Source: Rhodocyclaceae bacterium
GTDB lineage: Bacteria > Pseudomonadota > Gammaproteobacteria > Burkholderiales > CAIKXV01
NCBI GenBank assembly: GCA_020248265.1
Contig: JADCHX010000022.1
Coordinates: 1 to 64,000, forward strand
DNA length: 64,000 nt
Direction of reading: 5' to 3'
Shown: piece by piece, positions 37,722 to 47,633 of the stretch
Numbering within the stretch: position 1 is the stretch's first letter
How the letters are laid out: every line of letters starts with the position of its first letter
The notes under the pieces: generated by a model
Told to the model about the DNA's origin: nothing
The model's database searches: none
The model's input: only the letters and a program-made list of their open reading frames with translations
Position numbers and translations under genes: made by a program

Positions 37722-39429
37722 ACTGCTGACCCGCTCCGTGCCGGCCGACGCCCGTGCCGCCCTCGAACAGGCCGGCATCGCGCCGGTACTTGCGCGGGTA
37801 TTCGCCGCGCGCGGGCTGCGTGCCGCGGACGAGTTGTCCGATGACTTTGCACGTCTGCTGACGCCCGAGCGGCTATCGTGCTGCGAGGCCGCCGCGTCGG
37901 CACTGGCCGATGCGATCGGGCGCAACGAACGCCTGCTGATCGTCGCGGACTACGACTGCGACGGCGCCACCGCCTGCGCGGTCGGCATCCGTGCGTTGCG
38001 CGCGTTCGGCGCCCGCGTCGACTTTCTCGTCCCGAACCGGTTCGAGTACGGCTACGGCCTGACGCCTGAGATCGTCGACCTCGCACATCAGCGCCGTCCG
38101 GACTGGCTCATCACCGTGGACAACGGTATCGCCAGCGTCGAGGGCGTGGACCGCGCGCGCGCGCTCGGCATGCGCGTGCTCGTGACCGACCACCACCTGC
38201 CCGGCAGCCAGTTGCCGGCCGCGGAGGTGATCGTCAATCCCAACCAGCCGGGCTGCGGCTTCCCGAGCAAGCACCTCGCCGGTGTCGGGGTGATGTTCTA
38301 CGTGATGCTTGCGCTGCGCGCCGAACTGCGTCGGCGCGGCCGGCTGCCAGGCGGTAGCGGGCCGAACCTGGCCCAGTGGCTGGACCTGGTGGCGCTGGGT
38401 ACGGTCGCCGACGTGGTACGGCTCGATGCGAACAACCGCATCCTGGTGGCGCAGGGACTGAAGCGGATCCGTGCCGGGCGCACGGTACCTGGCATCGCAG
38501 CGCTGCTGCGAGTCGCAGGCCGTGCGATCGAGCGCTGCACGACGTACGACCTCGGGTTCGTCGCGGGTCCGCGCCTGAACGCGGCAGGCCGTCTGCAGGA
38601 CATGTCGCTCGGCATCGAATGCCTGGTGACCGACGACGTCGCCCGTGCCGGCGCCATCGCGGGCCAGCTTGACCAGCTGAACCGCCAGCGCCGCGAGATC
38701 GAAGCCACGATGCGCGAGCAGGCACTGGCGGCAATCGACGTCGATGCGGCCGGCGACGGATGGTCCGTCGCGCTGTTCGACCCGGCCTGGCACCAGGGCG
38801 TGATCGGAATCGTCGCGGCGCGCCTCAAGGACAGGCTGCACCGGCCGGCGTTCTGCTTCGCCCGCGGCGACGGCGGCATGCTGAAGGGTTCGGGACGTTC
38901 GATCGCAGCGTTGCACCTGCGCGATGCGCTCGACCTGGTTGCCAAGCGCGAACCCGGCCTGCTGGTGGCCTTCGGCGGCCATGCGGCGGCGGCCGGCCTG
39001 AGCCTGCGCGAACCTGACCTGCCCCGGTTCAGCGAAACGCTGGAAGCCGTAGTGCGCTCGCTGCTCACGCCGGCCGACCTTTCGCGCGTGATCGAGACCG
39101 ACGGCAGCCTCGATGGCGAGACCCTCGACCTCGACCTGGCCCGCTCGATGGACGAAAGCGTCTGGGGCCCCGGCTTTCCGCGCCCGGAATTCATGGACCG
39201 CTTCGAGGTCACGGCGCAGAAGGTCGTGGGCGAGGCGCATTCGAAGCTGGAGCTGCGCGGCGGCTGCGGGCGCTTCGCGGCCATCCGGTTCAACTCGATA
39301 GAACACCTGCCATCGCGCATCGAGGCGGTGTACCGCGTGGACATGAACAGCTGGCAGGGACTGCAGAGCGTGCAACTCACGATCGAGCACTGGCGCGACG
39401 CCGGCGATCCGTCTTCGGCCTGGCGCTGA
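37714..39429 (+). CDS. recJ: Single-stranded-DNA-specific exonuclease RecJ
   Basis: RecJ degrades single-stranded DNA 5' to 3' in recombination (RecF pathway), mismatch repair and base excision repair. The 571-residue protein has the DHH phosphoesterase motifs: VADYDCDGATA, VDNGIAS, VTDHHLPG and HLAGVGV. The DHHA1 domain follows with GGHAAAAGLS, then the OB fold. The length matches E. coli (577). The ATG at 37714 lies within the end of the rpfE-like gene. Confidence 0.97.
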   Translation: MPELLTRSVPADARAALEQAGIAPVLARVFAARGLRAADELSDDFARLLTPERLSCCEAAASALADAIGRNERLLIVADYDCDGATACAVGIRALRAFGARVDFLVPNRFEYGYGLTPEIVDLAHQRRPDWLITVDNGIASVEGVDRARALGMRVLVTDHHLPGSQLPAAEVIVNPNQPGCGFPSKHLAGVGVMFYVMLALRAELRRRGRLPGGSGPNLAQWLDLVALGTVADVVRLDANNRILVAQGLKRIRAGRTVPGIAALLRVAGRAIERCTTYDLGFVAGPRLNAAGRLQDMSLGIECLVTDDVARAGAIAGQLDQLNRQRREIEATMREQALAAIDVDAAGDGWSVALFDPAWHQGVIGIVAARLKDRLHRPAFCFARGDGGMLKGSGRSIAALHLRDALDLVAKREPGLLVAFGGHAAAAGLSLREPDLPRFSETLEAVVRSLLTPADLSRVIETDGSLDGETLDLDLARSMDESVWGPGFPRPEFMDRFEVTAQKVVGEAHSKLELRGGCGRFAAIRFNSIEHLPSRIEAVYRVDMNSWQGLQSVQLTIEHWRDAGDPSSAWR

Positions 39430-39432
39430 TGC

Positions 39433-39453
39433 GCCGGCGCTTTTCGCGCCGGC
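39433..39453. terminator. GC-rich hairpin after recJ
   Basis: An 8-bp GC stem (39433–39440 with 39446–39453) with the loop TTTTC lies four bases after the recJ stop and before the prfB promoter. No T-run follows, so termination would be weak or factor-assisted. Confidence 0.4.
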
Positions 39454-39477
39454 ACGGACTGCACTGCCGCGGACCGC

Positions 39478-39483
39478 TATAAT
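39478..39483 (+). promoter_or_regulatory. Perfect -10 element of the prfB promoter
   Basis: TATAAT matches the consensus fully and lies 24 bases before the prfB start, so the predicted leader is under 20 bases. The -35 region (around 39455–39460) is poor. Confidence 0.55.
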
Positions 39484-39507
39484 CGACGGTTTACCGCGGG
39501 AATATCC

Positions 39508-40612
39508 ATGGAAGCTGAACGCCTGAATTCGCTCTCCGACAGCCTGGCCGGTTTCGGCCGGCGTACGGACGAGCTGCGGAGGTATCTTTGACTTCGATAC
39601 CAAGCTCACCCGCCTGAAGGAGGTCAGCCGCGACCTGGAAGACCCCTCGGTCTGGGCCGACACCAAGCGCGCACAGGAACTGGGGCGCGAGCGCAAGCAG
39701 CTCGAGGATATCGTCACCCGGATGCAGGACACCGAACAGATGATCGCGGACACGCGGGAACTGTTCGAGATGGCGCGCAGCGAAGACGATACCGGCACGC
39801 TCGAACAGCTCGCCGGGGATATCGAACAGATCGAGAAGGCCATCGCCCGGATGGAGTTCGAGCGGATGTTCGACGATCCGCTCGATCCCGCCAACTGTTT
39901 CATCGACATTCAGGCCGGCACCGGCGGCACCGAGGCGCAGGATTGGGCGCAGATGCTCGAGCGCATGTACCTGCGATTCTGCGAGCGGCGCGACTTCAAG
40001 GTCGAACTGCTGGAAGAATCGAGCGGTGACGTTGCCGGGATCAAGAGCGCGTCGATCAAGGTCAGCGGCCCCTATGCCTATGGCACGCTGCGTACCGAGG
40101 CCGGCGTGCATCGGCTGGTGCGCAAGTCGCCGTTCGACTCGAACGCGCGCCGGCATACGTCTTTCGCGAGCGTGTTCATCTATCCCGAGGTGGATGATTC
40201 GATCGAAGTGACGATCAATCCCGCCGACCTGCGTGTCGACACGTTCCGCGCATCGGGCGCGGGTGGCCAGCACATCAACAAGACCGACTCCGCGATCCGT
40301 ATCACCCACCTGCCGACGAACATCGTCGTGCAGTGCCAGAGCGACCGCTCTCAGCACCGTAATCGGGCCGAGGCGATGGCGATGCTCAAGTCGCGTCTGT
40401 ACGAGCTCGAACTGCGCAAGCGGAACGAGGAGAAGCAGGCGATGGAGGAGTCGAAGACCGACATCGCCTGGGGCCACCAGATCCGCTCCTATGTGCTCGA
40501 CCAGTCGCGCATCAAGGACCTTCGCACCAACCACGAGGTTGGCGACACCCAGCGCGTGCTGGACGGCGACCTCGACGACTTCATCAACGCCAGCCTCAAG
40601 CAGGGTGTGTAA
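39508..40612 (+). CDS. prfB: Peptide chain release factor 2 (programmed +1 frameshift)
   Basis: RF2 recognises UGA and UAA stop codons. The coding sequence is split: 27 codons run from ATG 39508 to an in-frame TGA at 39589–39591, and the rest continues in the +1 frame from 39590. The joined protein has 367 residues (E. coli 365). The anticodon-mimic tripeptide SPF ([13 protein letters not shown]) and catalytic GGQ ([13 protein letters not shown]) are present in the second part. The TAA stop directly abuts the lysS ATG, and the prfB–lysS pairing matches that in E. coli. Low RF2 raises frameshifting and so RF2 synthesis. Confidence 0.97.
39578..39592 (+). promoter_or_regulatory. prfB: prfB programmed frameshift site
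   Basis: The site reads GGAGG TAT CTT TGA C. An internal Shine–Dalgarno-like GGAGG lies at the same distance from the CTT slippery codon as AGGGGG does in E. coli. CTT followed by TGA C, a poor stop context, lets tRNA-Leu slip from CUU to UUU. Only the two codons before TAT differ from the E. coli site (CGG AGG for AGG GGG). Confidence 0.95.
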
Positions 40613-42127
<1,515 letters not shown>

Positions 42128-42136
42128 CGTCACGAT

Positions 42137-42159
42137 CCGCGCGGCCTGCTTCCGCGCGG
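42137..42159. terminator. GC-rich hairpin after lysS
   Basis: Two copies of the self-complementary CCGCGCGG are separated by seven bases, ten bases after the lysS stop and between convergent genes. There is no T-run, so it is only a candidate terminator. Confidence 0.4.
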
Positions 42160-42190
42160 ACGCCGCCGACGCCTTGGGTGCGCGGTCGCG

Positions 42191-42730
42191 TTACGCGGCC
42201 ACGCTGGTGTCGAAGCCGAGATCCCAGCGATACGGCTGCTCGGTCCCTTCGATGTCGGTCGCACCCGCGCGTCGCACCCGCCCGAGCAGGCGAGCGCCGA
42301 CCCTGGCATCCCCGGCCAGCTCGATGCCGCCGTCCTTCACCCAGTCGCGGCTCTGGCGATTGAAGGTGACCGGCGTGCCGCCCATGTTCGCGAACAGCAC
42401 GGAATAGCGCACCAGGTTGTCGAACCCGGCCTTGCCTGGCGCCTTCAGTCGCAGTTCCAGCACCAGGAAAGGCGCGGTGCGCCTGGCCAGCGCCTGCACG
42501 ACCGAACGCATCCGGCGGACCTCTTCGATCGTCGCCGCCGGTAGCGGTTCGGGGAAGAATCCGACGGTCGCGAGCAAGCCATCGGGCGAGGTGAACGCAA
42601 TGCCCGCGCCGAACGCGAAGTCGGCGCCGAGCCAGTGCGCGGTCGCCTCTACGCGATCGCCACGGCTGCAGCCGGGCAGCGCCAGCGCAGCGCCGGCAAC
42701 CAGCAGCATCCCGCGTCGGCAGGCATTCAA
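42191..42730 (-). CDS. Putative lipoprotein of unknown function
   Basis: A 179-residue predicted lipoprotein. The signal has a basic n-region (NACRRG), a hydrophobic core and the lipobox ALPGC, followed by serine, so outer-membrane sorting is possible. The body contains TSPDGLLATVGFFPEP and an immunoglobulin-like run of strands (LVLELRLKAPGK, VTFNRQSRDW). I cannot name the family. The start is TTG at 42730, which overlaps the HAD gene stop (TTGA); the ATG at 42709 would remove the basic n-region. Confidence 0.7.
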   Translation of the reverse strand: MNACRRGMLLVAGAALALPGCSRGDRVEATAHWLGADFAFGAGIAFTSPDGLLATVGFFPEPLPAATIEEVRRMRSVVQALARRTAPFLVLELRLKAPGKAGFDNLVRYSVLFANMGGTPVTFNRQSRDWVKDGGIELAGDARVGARLLGRVRRAGATDIEGTEQPYRWDLGFDTSVAA

Positions 42731-43452
42731 GTGCCGCCGCCCGCGATGCGCTCGAGCAGTGCCGGCAGGTGCGACACATCCTCGATCAGGTGCGCGCCGG
42801 GCTCGCGTGCCAGGGTGTCCCTGCGGTGCGCGCCCGTCCACACCGCCACGTTCACGCCGCAGCCGGCGTTGCGGCCCGACTGGATGTCGAGCACCGTGTC
42901 GCCGATGTTGAGAACGCGAGCCACGTCGATGGTTCCGGTGCGTTCCATCGCGCGAAAGATCATGTACGGAGCAGGGCGGCCCTTCGGCACGTCGTCGCTG
43001 CACACCAGCGCGTCGGCGACGCCGCGCTCCCAGCCGACCGCAGCCAGCACCAGCGCCTGGGTATCGCGGTCGAAGCCGGTGTTCAGTACGATCGCGACCC
43101 CGCGGCTTCGCAGCCAGTCGAACACCTGCACGGCACCCTGCACCGCGAGTGCTCCCCCCGCACGGAAGCGTCGGTCGAGTTCTCCGCGGAAGGCCTCGTA
43201 GACCGCATCCGAATGGCGTTCGAGGTCGGCCACGCCGAGGCGTGCCTTCACCAGGTGGCGGATCGCCTCGCGCTTGCCCGCCCCCCGGATCGCGACGAGT
43301 TCGTCCGCCGTCGCGGACAGGCCATGGGACGCCAGCGCGGCATCGAAGGCCAGTGGCACGACGCCGGTGTCCTGGATGGTGGTACCAGCCATGTCGAACA
43401 CGGCGAGGCTGATCGGCAGCGCCCTGGCTGCCCGGGGTGGGTCGATGCTCAT
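42727..43452 (-). CDS. Phosphonatase-like HAD hydrolase
   Basis: A 241-residue HAD-superfamily hydrolase of the phosphonoacetaldehyde-hydrolase-like group. The nucleophile motif is FDMAGTT, a cap domain follows, and motifs II to IV appear as LNTGFD, KGRPAP and NIGDTVLDI. A lysine in GAGKREAIR lies where PhnX has its Schiff-base lysine, so phosphonoacetaldehyde is a possible substrate, but no phosphonate genes are nearby. The ATG at 43452 is typical of the family; the upstream in-frame extension is not conserved-looking. Confidence 0.82.
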   Translation of the reverse strand: MSIDPPRAARALPISLAVFDMAGTTIQDTGVVPLAFDAALASHGLSATADELVAIRGAGKREAIRHLVKARLGVADLERHSDAVYEAFRGELDRRFRAGGALAVQGAVQVFDWLRSRGVAIVLNTGFDRDTQALVLAAVGWERGVADALVCSDDVPKGRPAPYMIFRAMERTGTIDVARVLNIGDTVLDIQSGRNAGCGVNVAVWTGAHRRDTLAREPGAHLIEDVSHLPALLERIAGGGT

Positions 43453-43459
43453 CGGTACG

Positions 43460-43645
43460 TTCTGCACGGGTCGATCCCGATGGTATCCCGCCAGCATCCG
43501 GTGCATCCGGTTTGCGGCTGCATCCCAGCGCCAGCTGGAAAGCCCTTCCAGCCGCACGCCGCAAGGCATCGCCGTCGGTGAACGCGAGCCATCCTTCGAC
43601 TGCTGGCGCCAGGGCGGACAGTCGCGCCTCGCAGCACCGGGCGGG
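43460..43645 (-). pseudogene. Possible remnant of a glycosyltransferase C-terminus
   Basis: The 190-base gap between the HAD and DUF2237 genes has two overlapping minus-strand frames that together resemble the end of a GT4 glycosyltransferase: AVEGWLAFTDGDALRRAAGRA in one, then SSWRWDAAANRMHRMLAGYH in the next. Typical enzymes end with such an alpha helix followed by SWDAAA. A frameshift would be needed and no upstream part is present. This is a suggestion from pattern only. Confidence 0.25.
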
Positions 43646-44038
43646 TCATGCGTCGATCGCGTGCGCCATCAATTGCTCGAGCGTCACCACCGACAGCGCG
43701 GCCCGATGGGTCGCCGCGAGCACCACGCCCGGCGCCATGCCTGCATCGAACGCTTCCTTCCAGCGCGTCACGCACAGGCACCAGCGGTCGCCGGGCTTCA
43801 GCCCGTCGAAGCCGTAGGCCGGCATCGGCGTGCTGAGGTCGTTGCCGCGCGCCTTCGAGAATGCGAGGAACTCGGCAGTCACCCGGGCACACACGGTGTG
43901 GCTGCCGAAGTCTTCGACCGCGGTCTCGCAGCACCCGGAGCGGAAGTAGCCGGTCAACGGCTGCACCGAACAGGTTGCAAGGGGCGCGCCCAGCACGTTG
44001 AACTGGGACGATCCTCCACCGCCGTGTGATCCATCCAT
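43646..44038 (-). CDS. DUF2237 family protein
   Basis: A 130-residue protein matching DUF2237 closely over its length: NVLGAPLATCS, TGYFRSGCCET, HTVCARVTAEFLAFSKARGNDLSTP, GDRWCLCVTRW, then GVVLAATHRAAL. The conserved cysteines suggest a metal or disulfide site. The function is unknown. A run of guanines sits five bases ahead of the ATG at 44038. It starts 11 bases after the MscS stop and may be co-transcribed with it. Confidence 0.9.
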   Translation of the reverse strand: MDGSHGGGGSSQFNVLGAPLATCSVQPLTGYFRSGCCETAVEDFGSHTVCARVTAEFLAFSKARGNDLSTPMPAYGFDGLKPGDRWCLCVTRWKEAFDAGMAPGVVLAATHRAALSVVTLEQLMAHAIDA

Positions 44039-44049
44039 GGAGCCCCCCG

Positions 44050-44859
44050 TCAGCCCGCGTTGCGCAGCACGACCGGCATTTCGGGAACCGGGAAGCCAGC
44101 CTCGCCGAACGACTCGCGTATGGTGCGGTTCGTGTCGAAGTACACCTGCCAGTAGTGGTCATTGTTGCAGTAGGGCCGCACGGCCAGCACCGGCCCGCTC
44201 GGTGTGAATTCGAGGATCTCGACGTCGGGCGCAGGTGCCGCCAGCACATTGGGGATCTTCGCGATGCGGTCGCGCAGCAGCGCGATCGCAGCGGCATGGT
44301 CGGCACCCTGCGCAAGCTGCGCCTTGAGGTCGACCCTGCGATAGGCGTTCGCGGAATAGTTCTGGATGCTGTCGCCGAATATCCGGTTGTTGCCGACGAT
44401 GGTCAGCACGTTGTCAGGCGTATTGATCGCAGTGCCGAACAGGCCGATCTCCTTCACCGTGCCGGTAACGCCGCCGGCGGTGACGAAGTCGCCCACCTTG
44501 AACGGCCGCAGCACGACCAGGAAAGCCCCGGCCGCGAAATTGGCGAGCAACCCGCCCCAGGCCGCACCGATCGCCACGCCGACGCCGGCGACCAGCGCCG
44601 CGAAGGTGGTCGTTTCCACACCGAAGTAGCCAAGGATGGCGACGACCAGTGCGATCTTCAGCACCACGGCGACGAACGAACCGATGTAGCGCAGGATCGT
44701 CGGCTCGACCTTCTGCCGCTCGAGCGCAGCGCTGAGCACGCGAACAGCCAGGTTGATCAGCCAGGTGCCCACGACCCAGAACGCGATCGCGGCAGCGACC
44801 TGGAATGCGCCATGGATCAGGATCGGCTGCGCCGTCGTCCAGAATTCACCGATGTTCAT
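44050..44859 (-). CDS. Small-conductance mechanosensitive channel (MscS family)
   Basis: A 269-residue MscS-type channel that releases solutes on hypo-osmotic shock. Three N-terminal transmembrane helices are followed by the pore helix and beta domain: AAWGGLLANFAAGAFLVVLRPFKVGDFV contains the glycine/alanine-rich TM3 packing pattern. The length is close to E. coli MscS (286). The ATG at 44859 is preceded by GGAAAA; the earlier in-frame leader is not hydrophobic. It diverges from the PrpD-like gene. Confidence 0.93.
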   Translation of the reverse strand: MNIGEFWTTAQPILIHGAFQVAAAIAFWVVGTWLINLAVRVLSAALERQKVEPTILRYIGSFVAVVLKIALVVAILGYFGVETTTFAALVAGVGVAIGAAWGGLLANFAAGAFLVVLRPFKVGDFVTAGGVTGTVKEIGLFGTAINTPDNVLTIVGNNRIFGDSIQNYSANAYRRVDLKAQLAQGADHAAAIALLRDRIAKIPNVLAAPAPDVEILEFTPSGPVLAVRPYCNNDHYWQVYFDTNRTIRESFGEAGFPVPEMPVVLRNAG

Positions 44860-45041
44860 TTTTCCAAGCCCCGTCCCCGTTATCGAATCGCGAATGGTGC
44901 AGGATAGGAACGCGCAACTCAAGGACTGCACTCCGGCCCGGTCGCGCACGGCGCGGACGCCCCGGAACCGCGGTAGCATCCCGGCCCCGGCCCGGGCAAC
45001 CCCGCGGCCGGCCTCCGGAACCCGTGACTGGAAGCCCGTTC

Positions 45042-46445
45042 ATGAGCCAGAACAGCCCTGCCCCCGCCCTGCCCGACGTGTCGGTCGCCGAACGCCTCGT
45101 GGACCTCGCGCTGGCGATCGACCCGAAGACGCTACCCGCAGCCGTACGCGCCCAGGCCGAGTCGCTGCTGCTCGACGTCGCCGGCCTGTGCGTGGCGGCA
45201 CGCGACACCGATTACATCCGGGCGCTCGTGGCCTCGGTCGACAGCGGCGGGACGGCGACGGCGATCGGACATGCCGGACGCTTCAATGCCGAGGATGCCG
45301 CGCTGATCAATGGCACTGCCGCGCATGGCGAGGACTTCGACGACACGTATGAAGGCGGCCCGGTGCACAGCGCCACGGTGATCGTGCCTGCCGTGCTCGC
45401 CGCATGCGAGCGCTTCGGACGCGACGGGCAGTCGGCGCTCGCCGGGATCGTGGCCGGCACCGAGGCGCTGTGCCGGATGAGTCGCGTCGTACCGAAGGCG
45501 ATCCACCGCTCGGGTTTCCATCCCACGGCGATCCTGGGCACAATGGCCGCCACGCTGGCTGTATCGGTCGCGCTCGGGCTCACCCGCCGGCAGGCCGTCG
45601 ACGCGCTGGGTACGGCCGGCAGCATGGCCAGCGGCATCATCGAGTACCTCGCCGAAGGCTCGTGGACCAAGCGCCTGCATGCCGGATGGGCGGCACAATG
45701 CGGCGTACGCGCCGCGCGCATCGGGCAGCAGGGGTTCTTCTCGCCGCGCACCGTGTTCGAGGGCACGCATGGCCTGTACAACGGCTTCGCGCACAGTGCC
45801 GAGGGCGACTATGCCGCGCTGCTGGACGGCTTCGGTACCGACTGGACGATGCTGTCGATCACCTTCAAGCCGTATGCAACCGGCACGATGAACCAGCCCT
45901 ATATCGACTGCGCGCTGCGCCTGGCGCGCCGGGCGCAGGCCGAAGGATTCCGCGCGGAGGACGTTGTCGACGTGCTCTGCGAAACCGCCGAGGGCTACGT
46001 GCATCGGCTCTGGGAGCCGCTCGCCTCGAAGCACCGGCCGGCGACCGAATACGGCGCGAAGTTCAGCGCACCGTTCAACATCGCGGTCGGCTTCATCACC
46101 GGCGCAGCGGGCCTGGACGCCTTTACCCCGGCCACGGTGCGCGACGAGCGCATCCTCGCCCTCGCCTCGAAGGTACGCTACGTCGTCGACCCGGCGAATC
46201 CGTATCCGCGCGCCTACACCGGCCATGTCCGGTTCACGCTGGCCGACGGGCGCGTGGTCGAAGAACGCCAGCCCTTCATCCGAGGCGGCGTGCACGCCCC
46301 GCTGTCGCGCGAAGAACTGGAGTCCAAGTTCCGCGGCAATACCGCCTACGGGCAGTGGAGCGACAGTGCATCCGCGCGCCTGCTCGCGGCGACGCGCTCG
46401 CTGTACGACGGGCCGGTGGAACTGTCCGCCTTCCGCCCTGACTGA
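45042..46445 (+). CDS. MmgE/PrpD family protein
   Basis: A 467-residue MmgE/PrpD-fold protein. The family includes 2-methylcitrate dehydratase and cis-aconitate decarboxylase, and many members act on other hydroxy-acids. The N-terminal helical domain shows AHGEDFDDTYEGGPVHSATV, typical of the active-site histidine/aspartate region, and the C-terminal domain has KPYATG. No prpB, prpC or acnD lies nearby, so a methylcitrate-cycle role is unlikely from context. The ATG at 45042 gives a normal length. It is convergent with the PrpF-like gene, 12 bases apart. Confidence 0.88.
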   Translation: MSQNSPAPALPDVSVAERLVDLALAIDPKTLPAAVRAQAESLLLDVAGLCVAARDTDYIRALVASVDSGGTATAIGHAGRFNAEDAALINGTAAHGEDFDDTYEGGPVHSATVIVPAVLAACERFGRDGQSALAGIVAGTEALCRMSRVVPKAIHRSGFHPTAILGTMAATLAVSVALGLTRRQAVDALGTAGSMASGIIEYLAEGSWTKRLHAGWAAQCGVRAARIGQQGFFSPRTVFEGTHGLYNGFAHSAEGDYAALLDGFGTDWTMLSITFKPYATGTMNQPYIDCALRLARRAQAEGFRAEDVVDVLCETAEGYVHRLWEPLASKHRPATEYGAKFSAPFNIAVGFITGAAGLDAFTPATVRDERILALASKVRYVVDPANPYPRAYTGHVRFTLADGRVVEERQPFIRGGVHAPLSREELESKFRGNTAYGQWSDSASARLLAATRSLYDGPVELSAFRPD

Positions 46446-46457
46446 GGAAAACCAGGC

Positions 46458-47606
46458 TCAGTAGTACACCTTCCCGTCGAACAGCCGCCGCGCGGTTCGA
46501 TAGAACGAGCCGCGACGCGCGGACCACTGTCCGGCCTCGCAATCCACCTCCGCACCCACGGTGAGCACGCCAGAGGGCATTGCAATGCGCAGTGCCCCGC
46601 CGGCAGCACCGTCGCTGCCATCGGTGCGCCGTGCGCGCCAGGCCGTCGTACCCTCGATGGACGCCGCCACCGCGATGCACAGCGATGCGGTCAGCGGCAG
46701 TGCACGGTGCGGCTGGCCGTTGGACAGCATGCGCGCCGTCAGGTCGACCGCATCGGCCATGATCGACTCGCCCGACAGCGTATGCGCAGCCTTCGGTGGC
46801 GCCACGAAGCCGACGAAAGGCACCACCGTACGGCTGCGCGCCTCGTCGATGGTGCGGGCGAGGCCCATCGCGACCGATGCCTGCAGGCGGATCGCGGACA
46901 AACGCTCCATCGCCACCGCATCGGCCTCGAGGTCTGCGGGCATCTCGAGCCCGGACAGCCCGAGCGACGACGCCGCCACCAGCACACAGGCATTGGCCGC
47001 ATCGACCATCGACACCTCGACCGGCCCGAGGCCGGGAACGTCGATGCGGTCCACCACGTTGCCGGTCGGCAGCAGTCGGCCCGTGCTGGCGCCGCCGGGC
47101 GACAGGAAGTCGAGGCGGATCGGGGCACCGGTGCCGGCCACGCCAGGGATCGCCAGTTCGCCCGCCTCTACCGCCTGGCCACCCTGCACCGGGAACGTGG
47201 AATGGATGATCCTGTCGGTATTGGTATTGTAGATGCGCACCAGCGCCTGCCCATCGGCCGCCTCGACCAGTCCTTCGTCCACCGCGAAAGGCCCGACTGC
47301 CGACGACATGTTGCCGCAGTTGGCGCCGTAATCGACGTGCGCATCCTTCACCATCACCTGCGCGAAGGTGTAGTCGATGTCCGCATCGGCACGCGACGAG
47401 CGCGAGAGCACGCACACCTTCGACACCGACGAAAGGCCACCGCCCATGCCGTCGAGCTGGCGGCCGTTGGGGTCGGGCGATCCCATCGCGCGCAGGAATA
47501 TCGGGGCCCAGTCGCCCCGCGCGGCGGGCAGGTCCTGCCGATGCAGAATCAGGGCCTTGCTGGTGCCGCCGCGCATGAATACGGCGGGCAGTCGATGACG
47601 GTTCAT
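46458..47606 (-). CDS. PrpF-like (DUF453) isomerase
   Basis: A 382-residue PrpF-superfamily protein with two diaminopimelate-epimerase-like halves. MRGGTSKALI, DYGANCGNMSSAVGPFA with the catalytic cysteine, and a second-half NACVLVAASSLGL are present. Known activities are aconitate/methylaconitate isomerisation (PrpF) and 4-oxalomesaconate tautomerisation (GalD); sequence alone does not distinguish them. It lies 27 bases after the YdjM-type gene on the same strand. Confidence 0.88.
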   Translation of the reverse strand: MNRHRLPAVFMRGGTSKALILHRQDLPAARGDWAPIFLRAMGSPDPNGRQLDGMGGGLSSVSKVCVLSRSSRADADIDYTFAQVMVKDAHVDYGANCGNMSSAVGPFAVDEGLVEAADGQALVRIYNTNTDRIIHSTFPVQGGQAVEAGELAIPGVAGTGAPIRLDFLSPGGASTGRLLPTGNVVDRIDVPGLGPVEVSMVDAANACVLVAASSLGLSGLEMPADLEADAVAMERLSAIRLQASVAMGLARTIDEARSRTVVPFVGFVAPPKAAHTLSGESIMADAVDLTARMLSNGQPHRALPLTASLCIAVAASIEGTTAWRARRTDGSDGAAGGALRIAMPSGVLTVGAEVDCEAGQWSARRGSFYRTARRLFDGKVYY

Positions 47607-47633
47607 CTCGGGGTCTCCACGGATCGAGGGGGG

